Source: Kitasatospora cinereorecta (GTDB lineage: Bacteria > Actinomycetota > Actinomycetes > Streptomycetales > Streptomycetaceae). From it: a stretch of 64,000 nucleotides of DNA. The notes beneath the pieces are model-generated. The model worked only from the letters and a program-made list of their open reading frames with translations, was not told the DNA's origin and searched no databases. A program made the translations under genes and the position numbers. The stretch is taken from assembly GCF_024172095.1 (NCBI RefSeq), contig NZ_JAMZDX010000002.1, positions 806,001-870,000 of the forward strand, written 5' to 3'. Positions 34,630 to 43,100 of the stretch are shown piece by piece (within the stretch, counting starts at the first letter, position 1; each line of letters opens with the position of its first letter).

Positions 34630-35975
34630 CCACCGCCTGGCTCCTGCTCGCCGCGGCCATCGTGCTGATCCTCGCCAACGGCCTGTTCGTCGCCGCCGAG
34701 TTCGCCTTCGTGACCGTCGACCGCGGCGCCGTCGAGCGCGCCGCCGCCGCCGGCGACCGCCGCGCGGTCGGCCTGCGCAGGGCCCTGCGCCGTCTCTCCT
34801 TCCAGCTCTCCGGCGCCCAACTCGGCATCACCATCACCTCCCTGGTGGTCGGCATGCTCGCCGAGCCGGCCCTCTCGGTGCTGCTCTCCCCGGTGATGAC
34901 CGCGCTCGGCGTGCCCGAGTCGGCCGCCCGCGGCATCGCCGTGATCGTCGGCATGGTGCTCGCCACCGTGGTGCAGATGGTGATCGGCGAGCTGGTCCCG
35001 AAGAACTGGGCCATCTCCAGCCCGCTCCAGGTCGCCTACGCGGTGGCCGGCCCGCAGCGGGCCTTCTCCCGCGCCTGCGGCCCGCTGATCACCTTCCTCA
35101 ACGGCAGCGCCGACCGGCTGGTCCGGGCGCTCGGCATCGAGCCCCAGGAGGAGCTCGGCCACGCCCGCACCCCCGACGAACTGGTCTCGCTGGCCCGCCA
35201 CTCGGCCCGCGCCGGGGTGATGGACGAGGACTCGGCGACCCTGTTCGTGAAGACCCTGGGCCTGCGCGACCTGACCGCCGAGAGCGTGATGACCCCGCGC
35301 GTCGACGTGGTCGCCCTGCAGCAGGACGCCAGCGCCGCCGACGTGCTCAACCTGACCCGCGCCACCGGCCTCAGCCGCTTCCCGGTCTACGGCCACAGCC
35401 TGGACGAGGTCACCGGCACCGTCACCCTCAAGGACGCCCTCGCCGTCCCCGACGAGCGCCGTGCCCACACCCGGGTCCGCCACCTGTGCTCGGCCCCGCT
35501 GCTGGTCCCCGAGACGCTGCCCGCCGAGCGGCTGCTCGACCTGCTGCGCCGCCGCGAGCCGATGGCCGTCGTGGTCGACGAGTACGGCGGCACCGCCGGC
35601 GTCGCCACCATCGAGGACGTGGTCGAGGAACTGGTCGGCGAGGTCCAGGACGAGCACGACCCCGCCGACACCCCCGAACTGCGCCCGCTGCCGGCCGAGC
35701 ACGGCCTGCCGGTCTGGGAGGCCGACGGCCGGGTCCGGGTCGACCAGCTGGCGGCCATCGGCCTGCACTGCCCCGACGGCCCGTACGAGACCCTCGGCGG
35801 ACTCCTCGCCGACCTGCTCGGCAAGCTCCCCGCGGTCGGCGAGCGGGCCGAACTGCCCGGCTGGGAGTTCACCGTGCTGGCCGTGGACCGCCACCGCACC
35901 GGCCGGGTCAAGATCCGGCGCACCGACGACCGCCGGCCGTACGGCCCCGACTTCACCGAGGACGAGACCCGATGA
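34626..35975 (+). CDS. CNNM/CorC-family transporter (hemolysin-like), first copy
   Basis: 449 residues. Residues ~1-195 are the DUF21/CNNM membrane domain with about four helices (ANGLFVAAEFAFVTVDR, AQLGITITSLVVG, VIGELVPKNWAI). Two CBS repeats follow (ESVMTPRVDVVAL..., RREPMAVVVDEYGGTAGVATIEDVVEELVGE), then a C-terminal CorC/HlyC domain at ~355-449. CNNM proteins export or regulate Mg2+ (and sometimes Co2+) in the membrane. The next gene encodes a paralogue and overlaps by ATGA, so the two may form a heterodimer. Confidence 0.92.
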   Translation: MTTAWLLLAAAIVLILANGLFVAAEFAFVTVDRGAVERAAAAGDRRAVGLRRALRRLSFQLSGAQLGITITSLVVGMLAEPALSVLLSPVMTALGVPESAARGIAVIVGMVLATVVQMVIGELVPKNWAISSPLQVAYAVAGPQRAFSRACGPLITFLNGSADRLVRALGIEPQEELGHARTPDELVSLARHSARAGVMDEDSATLFVKTLGLRDLTAESVMTPRVDVVALQQDASAADVLNLTRATGLSRFPVYGHSLDEVTGTVTLKDALAVPDERRAHTRVRHLCSAPLLVPETLPAERLLDLLRRREPMAVVVDEYGGTAGVATIEDVVEELVGEVQDEHDPADTPELRPLPAEHGLPVWEADGRVRVDQLAAIGLHCPDGPYETLGGLLADLLGKLPAVGERAELPGWEFTVLAVDRHRTGRVKIRRTDDRRPYGPDFTEDETR

Positions 35976-37018
35976 CCGCGCTGCTGCAACTGGCCGCCGC
36001 GCTCCTGCTGCTGCTCGGCAACGCCTTCTTCGTCGGCGCCGAGTTCGCGGTCATCTCGGTCCGGCGCAGCCAGATCGAACCGCTGGCCGAGGCCGGCAAC
36101 CGGCGGGCCCGGACCGTGCTGCACGCCCTGTCCAACGTCTCCGCGATGCTGGCCGCCGCGCAGCTCGGCATCACCGTCTGCTCGCTGGGCCTCGGCGCGC
36201 TCGCCGAACCCACCATCGCCCACCTGCTGGAGGGCCCCTTCCACGCGCTCGGTGTGCCCGAGTCGGCGATGCACCTGCTCAGCTACGCCATCGCGCTGGC
36301 CCTGGTGGTCTACCTGCACATGGTGATCGGCGAGATGGTGCCGAAGAACATCGCGCTGGCCGGCCCCGAACGGGCCGCGCTGTGGCTCGGCCCGCCGCTG
36401 GACCGGCTGGCCCGCTGGCTGACGCCGGTGATCCGCTTCCTGAACGCCTGCGCCAACGCGGTGCTGCGCCTGTTCGGCGTCGCCACCAAGGACGAGGTGG
36501 AGTCGGTCTTCACCAGCTCGCAGCTGCTCCACCTGCTGGCCGACTCCGACGCCGCCGGACTGCTGGACGAGAGCCGCCGCGAACGGCTGGAGGACGCCCT
36601 CGAACTCGGCGAACGGCCGGTCACCGAGGTGCTGCTCGCCGCCGACGAGCTGGTGACCGTCGGCACCTCGGTGACCGGCCGGGAGATCGAACGGCTCGCC
36701 GTGCGCACCGGCTTCTCCCGCTTCCCGGTGGTCGACGAGGACGGCACCGTCCTCGGCTACCTGCACGTCAAGGACACCCTGGAGGTGGACGACACGGACG
36801 CGCCCGTGCCGTCCCGCCTCTGGCGGCCGATCACCGTGCTGCGCGGCACCCTGCCGCTGGACGACGCGCTCGCCGCGATGCGCCGGGCCGCCGCCCACCT
36901 GGCGGCCGTGGTCGACGCGGAGGGCCGCCAGCTGGGCCTGGTCACCCTGGAGGACGTGCTGGAGGAGCTGGTGGGCGAGGTCCACGACCCCGACCACCGG
37001 CCCGCCACCGCCGGCTGA
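35972..37018 (+). CDS. CNNM/CorC-family transporter, second copy
   Basis: 348 residues with the same CNNM plus CBS layout (LGNAFFVGAEFAVISVRRSQIE, AQLGITVCSLGLGALAEP, VIGEMVPKNIALAGPE) but without the C-terminal CorC/HlyC domain of its neighbour. CBS signature: TGFSRFPVVDEDGTVLGYLHVKD. Overlaps the upstream gene by 4 bp. A pair of unequal CNNM proteins is a common actinomycete arrangement. Confidence 0.9.
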   Translation: MTALLQLAAALLLLLGNAFFVGAEFAVISVRRSQIEPLAEAGNRRARTVLHALSNVSAMLAAAQLGITVCSLGLGALAEPTIAHLLEGPFHALGVPESAMHLLSYAIALALVVYLHMVIGEMVPKNIALAGPERAALWLGPPLDRLARWLTPVIRFLNACANAVLRLFGVATKDEVESVFTSSQLLHLLADSDAAGLLDESRRERLEDALELGERPVTEVLLAADELVTVGTSVTGREIERLAVRTGFSRFPVVDEDGTVLGYLHVKDTLEVDDTDAPVPSRLWRPITVLRGTLPLDDALAAMRRAAAHLAAVVDAEGRQLGLVTLEDVLEELVGEVHDPDHRPATAG

Positions 37019-37064
37019 CCTGCCGGCTGACCCGCCGGCTGACCCGCCGGGGAGGGGCGGCCGG

Positions 37065-37742
37065 TCAGCCGCCGACGGTCACCGTGACGTCGGTGAAGCC
37101 GAGCGAGCGCAGCAGGCCCTGCAGCATGGCGACGGTGTTGGTCTCCGCGGTGGAGGTCAGCGCGGTGTCCTTGGCCGCGGCCTGGATCTTGTCGACGGCC
37201 AGCAGCTCGACCTTGTGCTGGTCGTCGGCGGACCCGTCGGAGGAGAAGAAGTCGCCGATCCGGTCGAACAGGCCGCGCTGCTGGGAGAACATGTAGGAGC
37301 GCTTGACGTCCAGGGCGGCGTCGGCGAGCTGGGCGTGCGGGACGACGATGGTGGCGGTGCGCCGGTCCTCGGAGACCTTCACCGCGTCCGCACCCAGCTT
37401 GCCCAGGTCCACGTACGCGCCGACGCTGCCCGCGCCGACGTACAGGCTGCGGGTGCCCAGCAGCGCCGAGGGCAGGAACTTCGCCTCCTGGTCGAGGTCG
37501 ATGACCACCTGGAAGTTGCCGGTGGCGGCGGTGTAGCGGCTCATGTTCTGGATGGACTTGAGGACCACCGGCTGGCTGCGGTCCACGTCCTTGGTGGCGA
37601 ACGGGTTGGGCAGGCCCGGCAGCAGGTCGAAGCGGGCGGCGGCCAGGAAGAGCGCGAGGATCGCCGCGAAGGTGATCGGTATGCTCAGGTACCAGGGGAG
37701 TCTGCGCCCCCGGGTGGTCGCCGCGGCGGTCGCGCCGTCCAT
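37065..37742 (-). CDS. DUF4230 membrane-anchored protein
   Basis: 225 residues from an ATG preceded by GAGGAG; an upstream in-frame ATG at 37817 has no such site. One membrane helix at ~22-40, then an extracytoplasmic DUF4230 domain, a fold of alternating strands (SIQNMSRYTAATGNFQVVIDL, SLYVGAGSVGAYVDLGKL, RTATIVVPHAQLADAALD). Function unknown. Convergent with the CNNM genes. Confidence 0.82.
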   Translation of the reverse strand: MDGATAAATTRGRRLPWYLSIPITFAAILALFLAAARFDLLPGLPNPFATKDVDRSQPVVLKSIQNMSRYTAATGNFQVVIDLDQEAKFLPSALLGTRSLYVGAGSVGAYVDLGKLGADAVKVSEDRRTATIVVPHAQLADAALDVKRSYMFSQQRGLFDRIGDFFSSDGSADDQHKVELLAVDKIQAAAKDTALTSTAETNTVAMLQGLLRSLGFTDVTVTVGG

Positions 37743-37874
37743 GTCCGCTCCTCGGAAAGGTCGTCGGGGCCGGAGCCGGTGCTCCACCCTCGCGAGCGGC
37801 ACCCTACTGGCCCGCACCGACGGGGCGCACCGGCAGGTCGACTGCCGGACCGTCAGCCGGCCGTCAGCCGACCG

Positions 37875-39755
37875 TCAGCCGCGGCCGTCGATCAGTTCGC
37901 CGTACGCCTGGAGCAGGTCGGGCAGGCGCAGGGTGGCCAGGTCGTCGCGGGTGGGGAGATCGCGCTGGGCGGACAGGCGCAGATCGCGGTAGGCGCAGGA
38001 CTTCTCGTACAGGGTGCGGATGAAGCGGGCGTTGCCGAGCTGGTCGATCCAGCCCTCGCCGACCACGTGGGCGCAGATGGAGGTGAGCTCCTCGGCGGCG
38101 TCCTCGTCCCACAGGTCGCCGTCCAGGGCGGCCAGCGAGCGGCCGATCTCGGTGAGCTCGACCGGGCGGTAGCTGGGGAAGTCGACCCGGGTGGTGAAGC
38201 GGGAGTTGAGGCCGGGGTTGGCGGCGAGCAGGCGGTTCATTCCCTCCGGGTAGCCGGCCAGGATCACCACCAGCCGGTCGCGGTTGTCCTCGGCCCGCTT
38301 GAGCAGCACCTGCAGCGCCTCGTCGCCGTACGCGTCGCCTTTGCTGTAACCGGAGTTGGAGAGGCTGTACGCCTCGTCGATGAAGAGCACGCCGTCCAGC
38401 GCGGAGTCGATCAGCTCGTTCGCCTTGACCGCGGTCTGGCCGAGGAACTCGCCGACCAGGTCGGCCCGTTGGGCCTCGACCAGGTGGTCGCCGGAGAGCA
38501 GTCCGAGGGCGTGGAAAACCCGGCCCAGTATCCGGGCGACGGTGGTCTTGCCGGTGCCGGAGGGGCCGGAAAAGACGAAGTGCCGTTTCGGCGGCTGGAC
38601 CGGCAGGCCGCGGGCGGTGCGCAGCCGGGCCATCCGCAGCTGCGCGGACAGGGCCCGGACCTGGCGCTTGACCGGGTCGAGCCCGACCATCCGCTCCAAC
38701 TGGTCGAGGGCGGCGGCCAGGTCGTCCTCGCCGGTGCGGCGGGCGGTGGCGGCCGCCGAGGCGGTGGCGGGCGCTGCCGGGGCCTGGTCCCACTCGGCGG
38801 CCCGGGGCGGTGGCGGGGCGGCCGGCTCGCCGGTCGGCGGCGCCGGGCGCTCGGCGCTCCCGATCGCGGTCGCGCCCTCGCTCTGGCCGCGTTCGGCGAT
38901 CTGCTCCTCGGGCAGATCGTCCGCCTCGAACTCCGGTTCCGCCAGCGGGTGGTCGTCGTCCAGCAGGCCGTCCTCGGTGGCGATCGCGGCGAGCCGGGCG
39001 GCGGTGTCCATGAACGCCGGATCGGCCCGGTGCACGGCCCGGTAGAGCGGGAGGGCGGCAGCGCTGCGCCCGGCGCCCTCGTACGCGCGGGCCAGCCAGT
39101 AGCGCAGCTCCTTGCGCTGCGGCTGCTCGGAGCGGCAGCGGGCCAGGGAGGCGGCCAGCGGGGTCTGGGCCTGGGCGCACATGTCGAGCCGGACCCGGGC
39201 CATGCCGGCGAACAGTCCGGCCTCGATGCCGAGCACCGGGTCGTCCAGCAGCCGGTCGGTGTCGCGGATCAGCTGCTCCCAGTCCTTCAGCAGGTACGAG
39301 CGGCAGGCGTGCAGGAAGCGAACCGAGGCGTCCAGCTCCGGGGGTGGGCAGTCGGCCAGGGCCTGGTCGAGTTCGGCGAGGTGGCGGCCGTCCAGCCAGT
39401 GCGAGGCGTGCGCGAGGGCCAGGTCGCGGTCGGTCTCCAGCACCGGCTGCACCCACCAGCCCAGCCAGTACCAGGAACTGAGCGGGCGCCGGTGGCGGGC
39501 GCGCTGCTCGCCGAACCGCACGCGGTGGCGGTGCATCGCGAGCAGGGCGCCGGAGGTGTCGCTGCGCAGGGCGTGCAGGCCGAGCCAGGCGTCCGCCATG
39601 CCGGGGTCGAGTTGGACGGCGCTGCGGAACTCCTCCTCGGCGCGGGCGTAGGAGCCTGCGGCGTACGCGTCGACGGCGCGCAGCCAGGCGCGGTCGGCCT
39701 CGCGGTCCGGCCCCGCGCCGGCGGGCCTCCTGCCGCCGGAACTCTCCACCGTCAC
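37875..39755 (-). CDS. EccA/CbbX-like AAA+ ATPase with N-terminal TPR-like region
   Basis: 626 residues. Residues ~20-265 are TPR-like helices, ~285-345 a Pro/Ala/Glu-rich linker, and ~345-626 an AAA+ domain of the CbbX/SpoVK/EccA type: Walker A GPSGTGKTT at 397-405, Walker B VLFIDEAY at ~456-463, and NPGLNSRFTTRVDFPSY as the arginine-finger region. This layout is that of EccA, the cytosolic ATPase of type VII secretion, but no other ESX component is next to it. Start ATG 39755. Either a stand-alone EccA acting on a distant ESX locus, or another chaperone. Confidence 0.85.
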   Translation of the reverse strand: MTVESSGGRRPAGAGPDREADRAWLRAVDAYAAGSYARAEEEFRSAVQLDPGMADAWLGLHALRSDTSGALLAMHRHRVRFGEQRARHRRPLSSWYWLGWWVQPVLETDRDLALAHASHWLDGRHLAELDQALADCPPPELDASVRFLHACRSYLLKDWEQLIRDTDRLLDDPVLGIEAGLFAGMARVRLDMCAQAQTPLAASLARCRSEQPQRKELRYWLARAYEGAGRSAAALPLYRAVHRADPAFMDTAARLAAIATEDGLLDDDHPLAEPEFEADDLPEEQIAERGQSEGATAIGSAERPAPPTGEPAAPPPPRAAEWDQAPAAPATASAAATARRTGEDDLAAALDQLERMVGLDPVKRQVRALSAQLRMARLRTARGLPVQPPKRHFVFSGPSGTGKTTVARILGRVFHALGLLSGDHLVEAQRADLVGEFLGQTAVKANELIDSALDGVLFIDEAYSLSNSGYSKGDAYGDEALQVLLKRAEDNRDRLVVILAGYPEGMNRLLAANPGLNSRFTTRVDFPSYRPVELTEIGRSLAALDGDLWDEDAAEELTSICAHVVGEGWIDQLGNARFIRTLYEKSCAYRDLRLSAQRDLPTRDDLATLRLPDLLQAYGELIDGRG

Positions 39756-39904
39756 TGACGCCCCCCGTGTGCGCAGCCGGGGCGCAATCGCGCCTTCGAG
39801 GAATCGTACCGGCGCACAGCTGATCCGGAAGGGTGCCGCACCAAGTCACCGCGCAGTCGTCCGACACCGAACGGCCGGACGGGACACGGGTGGTGACGGG
39901 GGAA

Positions 39905-39944
39905 CGGCATCTCCGGCTCACGGGGGAACAAGCCGGAGATGCCG
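39905..39944. repeat. 14-bp inverted repeat between the EccA-like and uridine-kinase-like genes
   Basis: CGGCATCTCCGGCT (39905-39918) is followed after 12 bp by its exact complement (39931-39944). It lies 150 bp upstream of the EccA-like start and 68 bp downstream of the kinase stop, both on the minus strand. It can act as terminator for the kinase gene or as part of the EccA control region. Weaker stems follow between 39955 and 40012. Confidence 0.6.
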
Positions 39945-40011
39945 AGTCAGATGTTGCGAGTTCAACTGAATCTCGCGACGTGGAGAACCTAAATCCTGGC
40001 GACGTCCCAGG

Positions 40012-40599
40012 TCAAGAGGGGAATGACGACTCACTGACGGTGTTTCGGAGGATTCGGCCCGTGATCCCGTCGACCCGGACGTCCGCGTACGGGCGGCTCG
40101 GGTCGGCGGCGAAGTGGGCCTGCTCGGCGGCGGCCCAGCCGACCCAGAAGTCGGCCAGTTCCGGACCGTCGCGCCGTTCGCCGCGGGCCCGGGCCGCGTC
40201 GGCGTCCAGCTCCATCCACAGCAGCGCGGCCAGGTGCGGCCGCACCGCACGCCGGCCCGCGCCGACGCCCTCCACGAGCACCACCGGCGCCGCCGGTACC
40301 GGGCGGACGGTGGCGAAGCGGCGCAGCGTCCAGTCGTAGACCCGGTGCTCGGCGTCCTCGCCGCGGGCCAGCGGATCCAGCACCTGCTCGGCCAGCCGGC
40401 CGCACCAGCCGAACGGCTCGCGATGGGTGGCCAGGTCGTCCAGGTGCACCACCGGCGCGTCACCGAGCGCCGCGGCCAGCCGGGCCGCGAAGGTGGTCTT
40501 GCCCGAACCGGCGTGGCCGTCGACCGCGACCAGCCGCACCGGCCCCAGGGACGGGGGCAGGGCGCGCAGGTCCCCGGCCAGGGAGGTCAGCTCGGTCAT
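40012..40599 (-). CDS. Uridine-kinase-like P-loop protein
   Basis: 195 residues. P-loop GHAGSGKTTFAARL at ~28-41, a VVHLDDLATH segment in the position of the uridine kinase DDFY motif, and VVLVEGVGAGRR. The family includes uridine kinases and other small-molecule kinases; the DDFY variant (HLDDLA) suggests a different substrate. Start ATG 40599. Minus strand, upstream of the EccA-like gene by 256 bp, divergent from the acyl-CoA dehydrogenase. Confidence 0.8.
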   Translation of the reverse strand: MTELTSLAGDLRALPPSLGPVRLVAVDGHAGSGKTTFAARLAAALGDAPVVHLDDLATHREPFGWCGRLAEQVLDPLARGEDAEHRVYDWTLRRFATVRPVPAAPVVLVEGVGAGRRAVRPHLAALLWMELDADAARARGERRDGPELADFWVGWAAAEQAHFAADPSRPYADVRVDGITGRILRNTVSESSFPS

Positions 40600-40759
40600 G
40601 CCGCCAGCGTACGGTGACGAGCCGCCCCGTTTCGGGCATACTCACTGCGCCACTCATGTGAACGGGCGTTCACCGCGACCCGGTGCCGACCGCTCCGACC
40701 AGCAGATTCACGCCGATCCCGGCCACCCCGGGGGCGGCGCCCGACCGAGGAGGCCTGCC

Positions 40760-41920
40760 TTGAGTGCCGCCGTCAAGCCCGTGGACCGCCGGCTGCCCAG
40801 CGACGAGGCTCGCGAGCTGCTGGCCCTCACCCGTGACCTGGTGCAGCGCGAGGTGTGGCCCCGCGCCGCCGAGGACGAGGCCGCCGGCCGCTTCCCGCGG
40901 GAGGTCTTTCGCACCCTCGGCCGGGCCGGCCTGCTCTCGCTGCCCTACGACGAGCGCCACGGCGGCGGGGAGCAGCCGTACGAGGTCTACCTCCAGGTGC
41001 TCGAGGAGCTCGCGGCCGGCTGGCTGGCGATCGGCCTCGGCGTCAGCGTCCACACCCTGTCCTGCTACGCCCTCGCCACCTTCGGCACCGAGGAGCAGCG
41101 CCGGCGCTGGCTGCCCGGCATGCTCGGCGGCGAGCAGCTCGGCGCCTACTGCCTCTCCGAGCCGCAGTCCGGCTCCGACGCGGCCTCGCTGCGCACCCGG
41201 GCCGAGGTGGACGGTGAGCAGTACGTGATCAGCGGCACCAAGGCGTGGATCACCCACGGCGGCCGGGCCGACTTCTACTCGACCATGGTCCGCACCGGCG
41301 ACACCGGCCCGCACGGCATCTCCTGCCTGCTGGTCCCGGGCGGCAGCGAGGGCCTGTCCGCCGCCCCGCCGGAGCGCAAGATGGGCATGCGCTCCTCGCC
41401 GACCGCGCAGATGCACTTCGACGGCGTCCGGGTCGACCACGACCGGCTGGTCGGCAGCGAGGGCCAGGGCTTCCAGATCGCGCTCTCCGCGCTGGACTCC
41501 GGCCGCCTCGGCATCGCCGCCTGCGCGATCGGCGTCGCCCAGGCGGCCCTGGACCTGGCGGTGGAGTACGCGGGCACCCGGCAGCAGTTCGGCCGGCCGA
41601 TCGCCGACTTCCAGGGCCTGTCCTTCCTGCTCGCGGACATGGCCACCCAGATCGAGGCCGGGCGCTCGCTCTACCTGGCCGCCGCCCGCCGTCGTGACGA
41701 CGGTCTGGCCTTCTCCAAGGAGGCGGCGATGGCCAAACTCTTCTGCACCGACGCCGCGATGCGGGTCGCCACCGATGCGGTGCAGGTGCTCGGCGGGTAC
41801 GGGTACACCCAGGACTACCCGGCCGAGCGGTTCATGCGTGAGGCGAAGGTCCTGCAGATCGTCGAGGGCACCAACCAGATCCAGCGCCTGGTGATCGGCC
41901 GCCACCTGACCGGCCGGTGA
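40760..41920 (+). CDS. Acyl-CoA dehydrogenase, second copy
   Basis: 386 residues from a TTG preceded by GAGGAGG at 40747-40753. Signatures: YCLSEPQSGSDAASLRT, YVISGTKAWITHGG, RQQFGRPIADFQG and GGYGYTQDYPAERFMREAKVLQIVEGTNQ with the catalytic Glu at ~369. Closely similar in layout to the copy at 26.5 kb but not linked to etf here; substrate chain length unknown. Confidence 0.92.
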   Translation: MSAAVKPVDRRLPSDEARELLALTRDLVQREVWPRAAEDEAAGRFPREVFRTLGRAGLLSLPYDERHGGGEQPYEVYLQVLEELAAGWLAIGLGVSVHTLSCYALATFGTEEQRRRWLPGMLGGEQLGAYCLSEPQSGSDAASLRTRAEVDGEQYVISGTKAWITHGGRADFYSTMVRTGDTGPHGISCLLVPGGSEGLSAAPPERKMGMRSSPTAQMHFDGVRVDHDRLVGSEGQGFQIALSALDSGRLGIAACAIGVAQAALDLAVEYAGTRQQFGRPIADFQGLSFLLADMATQIEAGRSLYLAAARRRDDGLAFSKEAAMAKLFCTDAAMRVATDAVQVLGGYGYTQDYPAERFMREAKVLQIVEGTNQIQRLVIGRHLTGR

Positions 41921-41950
41921 CCCCTCGCGTCCGCTCCGGCGTGCCGCGGG

Positions 41951-42358
41951 TCAGCGGCCGACCGGGGCGGTGCGCTGTGCGGGCACGTGCGGCGCGCGCA
42001 CCGGGCGGTGCGTCGCGGCGTGCGAGAACGGCTGGGTGCGCCAGTCGAGGGCGCGGGGGCGGGTGAGCAGGGCCGCCAGGCCGGTGCCCTCCTCGGCGTG
42101 CTCCTCGCACTCGGGCAGCTCGTCGGTGGGCGCCCCCGAGCCCGGGCACAGCTTGGGGGAGAAGGGGTGCCAGGCGGAGGGCAGCACGGCGTGCTGCGGG
42201 AGCCGCTCCTCGTCGCCGATCAGCGCGATCGGCCGGTCGCAGGCGGGGCAGTGCACCCGCACGATCTCCCACGTGTCGGCGTCGCCCGGGTCCACCCCGA
42301 GGGTGTGCGCGGGCTCGGTACGTTCGTCCTCGCTGGAACGCTGGTCAACGGCAGGCAT
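41951..42358 (-). CDS. Small hypothetical protein with CxxC motif
   Basis: 135 residues from an ATG with GAGGGGG upstream. The middle carries a VHCPACDRPIALIGDEERLP block, half of a zinc-ribbon-like site, then CPGSG and CEEH, so four cysteines could bind zinc. Acidic N-terminus, Arg/Pro-rich C-terminus. I do not recognise the family beyond conservation in streptomycetes. Convergent with the acyl-CoA dehydrogenase. Confidence 0.7.
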   Translation of the reverse strand: MPAVDQRSSEDERTEPAHTLGVDPGDADTWEIVRVHCPACDRPIALIGDEERLPQHAVLPSAWHPFSPKLCPGSGAPTDELPECEEHAEEGTGLAALLTRPRALDWRTQPFSHAATHRPVRAPHVPAQRTAPVGR

Positions 42359-42563
42359 GTGATCCCCCTCGGATCGGGCCGGACCCCCTTCGGACCGGGC
42401 CACCACCAGCATTTCCCGCCGACGCGGCGTCATAACCCTGCAGCCCGGCGCACGGTGATGCATGATGTGTGTCCTTCGCCACATCCGTCTGGCATGTGCC
42501 CCCCGAATGCGCCCCCGTGGGATGGTGCCGGGGCCCGCGCCGGATCGAGTAGGTTTGCGCCTT

Positions 42564-43004
42564 GTGGAGGATCTCGACCAGCGCATCGTCCAGCTGCTGC
42601 TCCAAGACGGCCGGATGAGCTACACCGACCTGGGCAAGGCCACCGGCCTGTCCACCTCGGCCGTGCACCAGCGGGTGCGCCGCCTCGAACAGCGCGGCGT
42701 CATCCGCGGCTACACCGCGATCGTCGACCCGGAGGCCGTCAACCTGGCGCTGACCGCGTTCATCTCGGTCAAGCCGTTCGACCCCAGCGCCCCCGACGAC
42801 ACCCCGGAGCGGCTGGTCGGCCTGCCCGAGATCGAGGCCTGCCACAGCGTCGCCGGCGACGAGAACTACATCCTCAAGGTCCGGGTGGCCGGCCCCGGCG
42901 ACCTGGAGGACCTGCTCGCCCGGATCCGCTCCGCCGCCGGCGTCTCCACCCGCACCACCGTGGTGCTCTCCACCCCGTACGAGGCGCGGCCGCCCAAGCT
43001 CTGA
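42564..43004 (+). CDS. Lrp/AsnC-family transcriptional regulator
   Basis: 146 residues. The GTG at 42564 is chosen because TAGGTT (42550-42555) lies 8 bp upstream, a leaderless layout, and because Lrp proteins start close to the DNA-binding domain. N-terminal winged HTH: DQRIVQLLLQDGRMSYTDLGKATGLSTSAVHQRVRRLEQRGVI. C-terminal RAM/ACT-like domain with ACHSVAGDENYILKVRV. Such proteins sense amino acids. It may control the amidohydrolase 97 bp downstream. Confidence 0.92.
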   Translation: MEDLDQRIVQLLLQDGRMSYTDLGKATGLSTSAVHQRVRRLEQRGVIRGYTAIVDPEAVNLALTAFISVKPFDPSAPDDTPERLVGLPEIEACHSVAGDENYILKVRVAGPGDLEDLLARIRSAAGVSTRTTVVLSTPYEARPPKL

Positions 43005-43100
43005 CCCGCCGCCGACCGGGCTCCGGGCCACGACGCCGCCGCTATGGGCCACCACCCCCACGGCGCGGACGCCCGGCGCCCGGGTGCGAGACTGGGCGCC

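Noticed and set aside
42462..42563. Longer N-terminus for the Lrp/AsnC gene from ATG 42462
   Set aside because: The added ~34 residues lack family features and would span the predicted -10 element.
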